A stretch of DNA of 64,000 nt from Stenotrophomonas terrae (GTDB lineage: Bacteria; Pseudomonadota; Gammaproteobacteria; Xanthomonadales; Xanthomonadaceae): positions 85,526 to 149,525 of the forward strand of contig NZ_LDJJ01000028.1 in NCBI RefSeq assembly GCF_001431465.1, written 5' to 3'. Positions 60,420 through 64,000 of this stretch are shown here, in pieces. The number at the start of each line of letters is the position of its first letter. Position 1 is the first letter of the stretch. The translations under genes were made by a program, and so were the position numbers. A model generated the notes under the pieces. The model did no database searches. It saw nothing but the letters and a program-made list of their open reading frames with translations, and had not been told where the DNA came from.

Positions 60420-61493
60420 TCAGTTGGGTCGAAAAAGGTAGTGCGCCACCAGCCATTCCTGGCCATCTGCATAGCCAAACAATTCGGCGCAGGCCATCCA
60501 GAACATGCGCCAACGTTGCCACCATATTTTTGCATCGGCCTGCCCGTAGGTGGCCTCCAGCACGGCCATCACCTCCACTCGCGCTGCATCCTGGTTGGCC
60601 AGCCAGAGATTGGCGGTGCGCTGGTAATGTCTGCCGTCCAGCAGCCAGCGTTTCTCCAGGTGCAGGTCACGCTGGAAGTGCAGTAGGGTGTCCACCGAGG
60701 GCATGAGCCCGCCGGTAAAGAAGTGCCGGCCCATCCAGTTGTCACCACCCACAGTCTCGAATGGGTACATCTGCGTCCGGTGGGCGAAGATATGCACGAA
60801 CAACGCACCGTCGGGCTTCAGCCAGCGGGCTATTCGCGACAGCAGGCGCTCGTAGTTGCGCACGTGTTCAAACATTTCCACCGACACGCAGCGGTCGAAA
60901 TGCGCGGCGGAAAACTCAAGTTCGTTCACATCGCAGGTGAGCACGTCCACGTTGCTTAGGCCGCGTGCGTCGCACTGGGACAGGATGTGCTCCCGTTGGC
61001 TGTGGGAATTGGACACGGCGGTGATCCGTGCATGCCGGTAGTGCTCGGCCATCCACAGGGTCAACGAGCCCCAGCCGCAGCCCAGCTCGAGGATATGCTG
61101 GCCATCGCGCAGTCCGGCACGTTGCGCATAGAGCGTCAGCATTTCGTCCTCGGCCTGGTCCAGGCTCTCCTCGCCGGTGGGGAAGTAGCAACTGCTGTAT
61201 TTGAGCTGTTTGCCGAGGCAGGCCTGGAAGAAGGCGGCTGGTACTTCGTAATGCTGGCGGTTGGCCGCATCCACATGCAACGCCAGTGGGCTGCTGGACA
61301 GCTCGGCGATGCGCCGGCTGAAGCGCTCCGACTGCGCCTCGACACCACCTTCGGTTTCCTCATGCAAGCGTTGCGTGCACAAGTGGCGGATCCCCGCACG
61401 CAGTGCGGCATCGGGTACCAACCCACGCTCGGCCCAGGCCACCATGCCGGTCTCGGCATCCGCGGCGGGGTGCAGTGATGCGCTGTCGGTCAT
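60420..61493 (-). CDS. Cfa-like SAM-dependent methyltransferase
   Basis: This 357-aa methyltransferase belongs to the cyclopropane-fatty-acid-synthase family: a SAM-binding LELGCGWGSLTLWMAEHY at about residue 137 and the following SNSHSQREHI and SVEMFEHVRNYERLL motifs. It lacks the long N-terminal domain of classical Cfa enzymes. Translation is coupled to DUF1295 by ATGA. Two Cfa-type enzymes in one operon suggest sequential or different lipid modifications, for example methylation besides cyclopropanation, which is inference. Confidence 0.85.
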   Translation of the reverse strand: MTDSASLHPAADAETGMVAWAERGLVPDAALRAGIRHLCTQRLHEETEGGVEAQSERFSRRIAELSSSPLALHVDAANRQHYEVPAAFFQACLGKQLKYSSCYFPTGEESLDQAEDEMLTLYAQRAGLRDGQHILELGCGWGSLTLWMAEHYRHARITAVSNSHSQREHILSQCDARGLSNVDVLTCDVNELEFSAAHFDRCVSVEMFEHVRNYERLLSRIARWLKPDGALFVHIFAHRTQMYPFETVGGDNWMGRHFFTGGLMPSVDTLLHFQRDLHLEKRWLLDGRHYQRTANLWLANQDAARVEVMAVLEATYGQADAKIWWQRWRMFWMACAELFGYADGQEWLVAHYLFRPN

Positions 61494-62275
61494 GGCGAAT
61501 GCTCCTTGGAAGGCTTGGGAATCCAGGGGAAAAACATCGGCGTACTGCGTTGGTAGGTGCGATAGTCATCACCGCGGCTGCGCAGTGCCTGCTTCTCGGT
61601 AAAGGGGATGCCGCTGAGATAGCGTAGAAACAGGTACATCAACACCGGCCCGGCCCACGCCAGCCACCACAGTGGCGAACCCACTGCTAGCAGTACGTAG
61701 GTGAACCAGTGCAGCCATTCAAAGAAATAATTCGGATGACGCGAGTAGCGCCACAGCCCGTCGCGGCAGGTGCGGCCACGGTTGGCAGGATCGGCGCGGA
61801 AGCGCGCCAGTTGCCTGTCGGCCAGGGTTTCACCGGCAACGCTCAGCAGCCACACTGCTGCCGCTGCAACAACCCAGGCACGCATATGCGGATTCGGGTT
61901 CAACGCCACCGCGATGAAGGGCAGCGCGAACAGCAGGATCAGCATCGCCTGTGCCATGAAAAAACCGGATATCTTGCCTTGGTGTCCCTGCCAGTGCTCG
62001 CGCAGGTAGCGGTAGCGGCCGTCTTCTTCCTCGCTGCGCACCCTGTGCCACAGATGCAGCGCCAGGCGGCTGCCCCACAAGCCCGCCAGTACGCCGAGCG
62101 CGATACGTGGCAGCCAGGCACCGTCGCCCAGCAGCGCCAGCAACACTGCCGACATGGCCAAACCCAAGGCCCACAGCACGTCGACAATGCCGATATTGCG
62201 ATGCCGGCGATGCCACAGCCAACCCAAGCCCATCAGAACGATGGCACCGGCCAACACCCAGATCAGATCTTTCAT
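61490..62275 (-). CDS. DUF1295 membrane protein (steroid 5-alpha-reductase-like)
   Basis: This 261-aa protein has about six membrane helices and the DUF1295 signatures IGIVDVLWALGLAMSAV, RFRADPANRGRTCRDGLWRY, SRHPNYFFEWLHWFTYVL and PFTEKQALRSRGDDYRTYQ, which resemble the isoprenylcysteine-methyltransferase/steroid-reductase fold with its NADPH site. ATG 62275 overlaps the previous stop and the stop overlaps the next ATG, so both junctions are coupled. Probable lipid reductase. Confidence 0.87.
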   Translation of the reverse strand: MKDLIWVLAGAIVLMGLGWLWHRRHRNIGIVDVLWALGLAMSAVLLALLGDGAWLPRIALGVLAGLWGSRLALHLWHRVRSEEEDGRYRYLREHWQGHQGKISGFFMAQAMLILLFALPFIAVALNPNPHMRAWVVAAAAVWLLSVAGETLADRQLARFRADPANRGRTCRDGLWRYSRHPNYFFEWLHWFTYVLLAVGSPLWWLAWAGPVLMYLFLRYLSGIPFTEKQALRSRGDDYRTYQRSTPMFFPWIPKPSKEHSP

Positions 62276-62817
62276 GGCGACACTCCACCCGCAGGATGAA
62301 AGGCTGCAGTGCGTGACCAATGGCGTGCCGCACCACACAGCAACGGCAGGGCGATACCCCAGCACACGCCGAGCAGCAGCACGCCGTGCCATGCGGGCGG
62401 CGTGAACTGCACCGCGTTGAAACCCCGCGCAGCGGACAGGTAGGCCAGCGGGGCCAGCGGCAGGCCGAATACCGCGGGCAGCAAAGCGTGGCGTTGCAGG
62501 AATGCCATCGAGCCGGTAATCGTCATCGCGAACGAGGCCCACAGCGCCATTATCCAGGGCGGTGGCGCCCAGCCCAGCGGCGCGGCGGCGTAGCGCACGC
62601 TGCCAGTGGCCGCCGCCAGGCCGTCCACCAGCCATGCGCAGACCAAGGCCAGTGCCAGCAGGCGCAGATCCACCCTCGGTTGTGCCGAGCTGGCTAGCTG
62701 GCTGCCCACGTAGAGCGTTGCCGCCAGCAGCGCCGGCCATTGCCAGCCGCGCCCGGCGCCGGCCACGGCGCATAGCCAGACCAGTTGGTTGCCGAGCAGG
62801 TTGGCCCACATGCGCAT
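62272..62817 (-). CDS. DUF2878 membrane protein
   Basis: This 181-aa protein has five or six hydrophobic segments (LLGNQLVWLCAVAGAGRGWQ, LLALALVCAWLVDGLAAATG, PPPWIMALWASFAMTITGSM, WHGVLLLGVCWGIALPLLCG) typical of DUF2878, a family that usually sits between cyclopropane-fatty-acid synthase and DUF1295 genes. ATG 62817 lies 1 bp after the cfa stop. Function unknown; probably part of the lipid-modification complex. Confidence 0.85.
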   Translation of the reverse strand: MRMWANLLGNQLVWLCAVAGAGRGWQWPALLAATLYVGSQLASSAQPRVDLRLLALALVCAWLVDGLAAATGSVRYAAAPLGWAPPPWIMALWASFAMTITGSMAFLQRHALLPAVFGLPLAPLAYLSAARGFNAVQFTPPAWHGVLLLGVCWGIALPLLCGAARHWSRTAAFHPAGGVSP

Positions 62818-62818
62818 G

Positions 62819-64000
62819 TCAGCACCGGTCCGTTGCAGAATGGTCCGGCCGATGACCGGGGCGCGCCAGCAGCAGGTGCGAGACGCCAATGGAACGTTCC
62901 AGGAAGCCACCTTCGCAGTACGCCAGGTAGAACTCCCAGGAGCGGCAGAAGCCGGCGCTGAATCCCTGCGCATGCACCGCGGGCAGTTGCACCAGGAAAC
63001 GCCGGCGCCAGGCGCGCAGGGTCAGCGCATAGGAGTGGCCGAAGTCCTGCTGGGCGATCAGCTGCAGGTCGCTGGCGCGGGTCTTGGCGGCGATGATTGC
63101 GTTGATGGAGGGGATGAAGCTACCGGGGAACACATAGCGTTTGATGTAATCCACGCTGGACCGGGCCTGCTCATAGCGGTGATCCTCGATGGTGATGGCC
63201 TGCAGCAGCGCGACGCCGTTCGGCTTCAACAAGCGCTGCAAGGTGGCCATGTAGACGTCGAGGTATTCGGCACCGATAGCCTCGATCATCTCGATGGATA
63301 CGAGCTTGTCGAACTGCCCCTGCAGGTCGCGGTAGTCCTGCATCAGCAGGGTGATGCGGTCCTGCAACCCGGCGGCCGCGACGCGCTGGGATGCCAGTGC
63401 GTGCTGCTCCGCCGAGATGGTGGTGCTGGTGACATGGCAGCCATAGTGCTGGGCGGCGTGCAGTGCAAAGCCACCCCAGCCGGTGCCTATTTCGACCACG
63501 CGGTCACCCGGCTGCAGGTTCAGCTGCTGGCAGATGCGGTCCAACTTGCGGGTGGACGCGGCCTCCAGCGTGTCTTCGTCGCTGCTGAACAGCGCCGAGG
63601 AATACATCAGGTCCGGCGACAGGAACAGCGCGAAAAAGTCGTTGCCCAGATCGTAATGGGCGGCGATGTTACGCCGGCTGCCTTCGCGGCTGTTGCGGCG
63701 CAGGCGGTTCCAGCCGCGCAGCAGCCAGCCACCGGCGCGCGCCGGCCCATGTTCCATCGCGTCCAGCAGCTCTCGGTTGCGTACCAGCAAGCGCACCAGC
63801 GCCACCAGATCGTCGCAGTGCCAGTCGCCGTGGATATAACTCTCGCCGGCACCGACGCTGCCTTGTGCGGCAACCTTCCGGTAGAACGCGGGGTTGTGGA
63901 TGGTGACCGTGACCTGCAGTGCGTCGGGCTCACCCAACAGCACTTCGCCGATGGCATCGCGTACGCGCAACTGTCCCGAACGCAGCGGCGCCAGCTGTGC
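62819..64000 (-). CDS. cfa: Cyclopropane-fatty-acyl-phospholipid synthase (5' end outside window)
   Basis: At least 393 codons of a Cfa-family enzyme: a lipid-binding N-terminal region with YIHGDWHCDDLVALVRLL, AAHYDLGNDFFALFLSPDLM, a SAM site VVEIGTGWGGFALHAAQHY, SIEMIEAIGAEYLDVY, and the tail YVFPGSFIPS, RSWEFYLAYCEGGFLERSIG. It transfers a methylene from SAM to unsaturated membrane lipids. The frame is open to the right edge. In many Gram-negatives such genes are preceded by an amine-oxidase-like flavoprotein and DUF1365; these would lie beyond 64000. Confidence 0.9.
   Translation of the reverse strand, partial: AQLAPLRSGQLRVRDAIGEVLLGEPDALQVTVTIHNPAFYRKVAAQGSVGAGESYIHGDWHCDDLVALVRLLVRNRELLDAMEHGPARAGGWLLRGWNRLRRNSREGSRRNIAAHYDLGNDFFALFLSPDLMYSSALFSSDEDTLEAASTRKLDRICQQLNLQPGDRVVEIGTGWGGFALHAAQHYGCHVTSTTISAEQHALASQRVAAAGLQDRITLLMQDYRDLQGQFDKLVSIEMIEAIGAEYLDVYMATLQRLLKPNGVALLQAITIEDHRYEQARSSVDYIKRYVFPGSFIPSINAIIAAKTRASDLQLIAQQDFGHSYALTLRAWRRRFLVQLPAVHAQGFSAGFCRSWEFYLAYCEGGFLERSIGVSHLLLARPGHRPDHSATDRC

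Overview
This 64 kb window comes from a GC-rich gammaproteobacterium. Gene content and protein style point to the Xanthomonadaceae, Stenotrophomonas-like or a close relative; this is inferred without a database search. There is no rRNA, tRNA, insertion sequence, phage or CRISPR array, and I see no clear copies of the GTAG-headed REP hairpins that are abundant in S. maltophilia.

Layout. (1) 1-5.1 kb is signal transduction: the N-terminus of a sensor kinase running off the left edge, a divergent REC-EAL c-di-GMP phosphodiesterase, two convergent RcsB-like response regulators with a 59-aa protein between them, and a small AT-hook protein behind a perfect 22-bp palindrome. (2) 5.5-17.9 kb is a redox and detoxification stretch: an AraC regulator, two zinc alcohol dehydrogenases, a type II NADH dehydrogenase, two LysR regulators, a GST/luciferase-like oxidoreductase operon, a glutaredoxin-like protein, a DJ-1/PfpI protein and a membrane-anchored AraC regulator. 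(3) 18-57.7 kb is a sulfatase island. It holds three cysteine-type sulfatases without signal peptides, a formylglycine-generating enzyme with both catalytic cysteines, a regulatory block (membrane histidine kinase, AraC regulator, LuxR-type response regulator, stand-alone receiver), a patatin/beta-barrel type Vd autotransporter, at least three further outer-membrane beta-barrels, several conserved envelope proteins of unknown function (DUF202, DUF1622, DUF2092, DUF4136, DUF1254/DUF1214), an unusual three-gene operon of giant surface proteins (1600-aa DUF11-repeat/OmpA protein, 1230-aa barrel, 731-aa DUF11 protein) and a HAD hydrolase. (4) 57.8-64 kb, all minus strand, is a lipid-modification operon (cyclopropane-fatty-acid synthase, DUF2878, DUF1295, a second Cfa-like methyltransferase, lipocalin) followed by a zinc-finger-bearing SDR protein.

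The most interesting observation is a shared cis-element. A 10-bp near-palindrome, GTA-N4-TAC with an AT-rich centre, occurs ten times between 19.7 and 54.8 kb, always in an intergenic region upstream of an island transcription unit. In five cases it ends 79-82 bp before the start codon, and in six cases a -10-like hexamer starts 58-59 bp after its first base. This ties the sulfatases, the barrels, the autotransporter, the giant surface-protein operon and the receiver protein into one apparent regulon, plausibly controlled by the LuxR-type response regulator and histidine kinase inside the island. My reading is a co-regulated system for handling a sulfated substrate at the cell surface and in the cytoplasm. 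The substrate is unknown.
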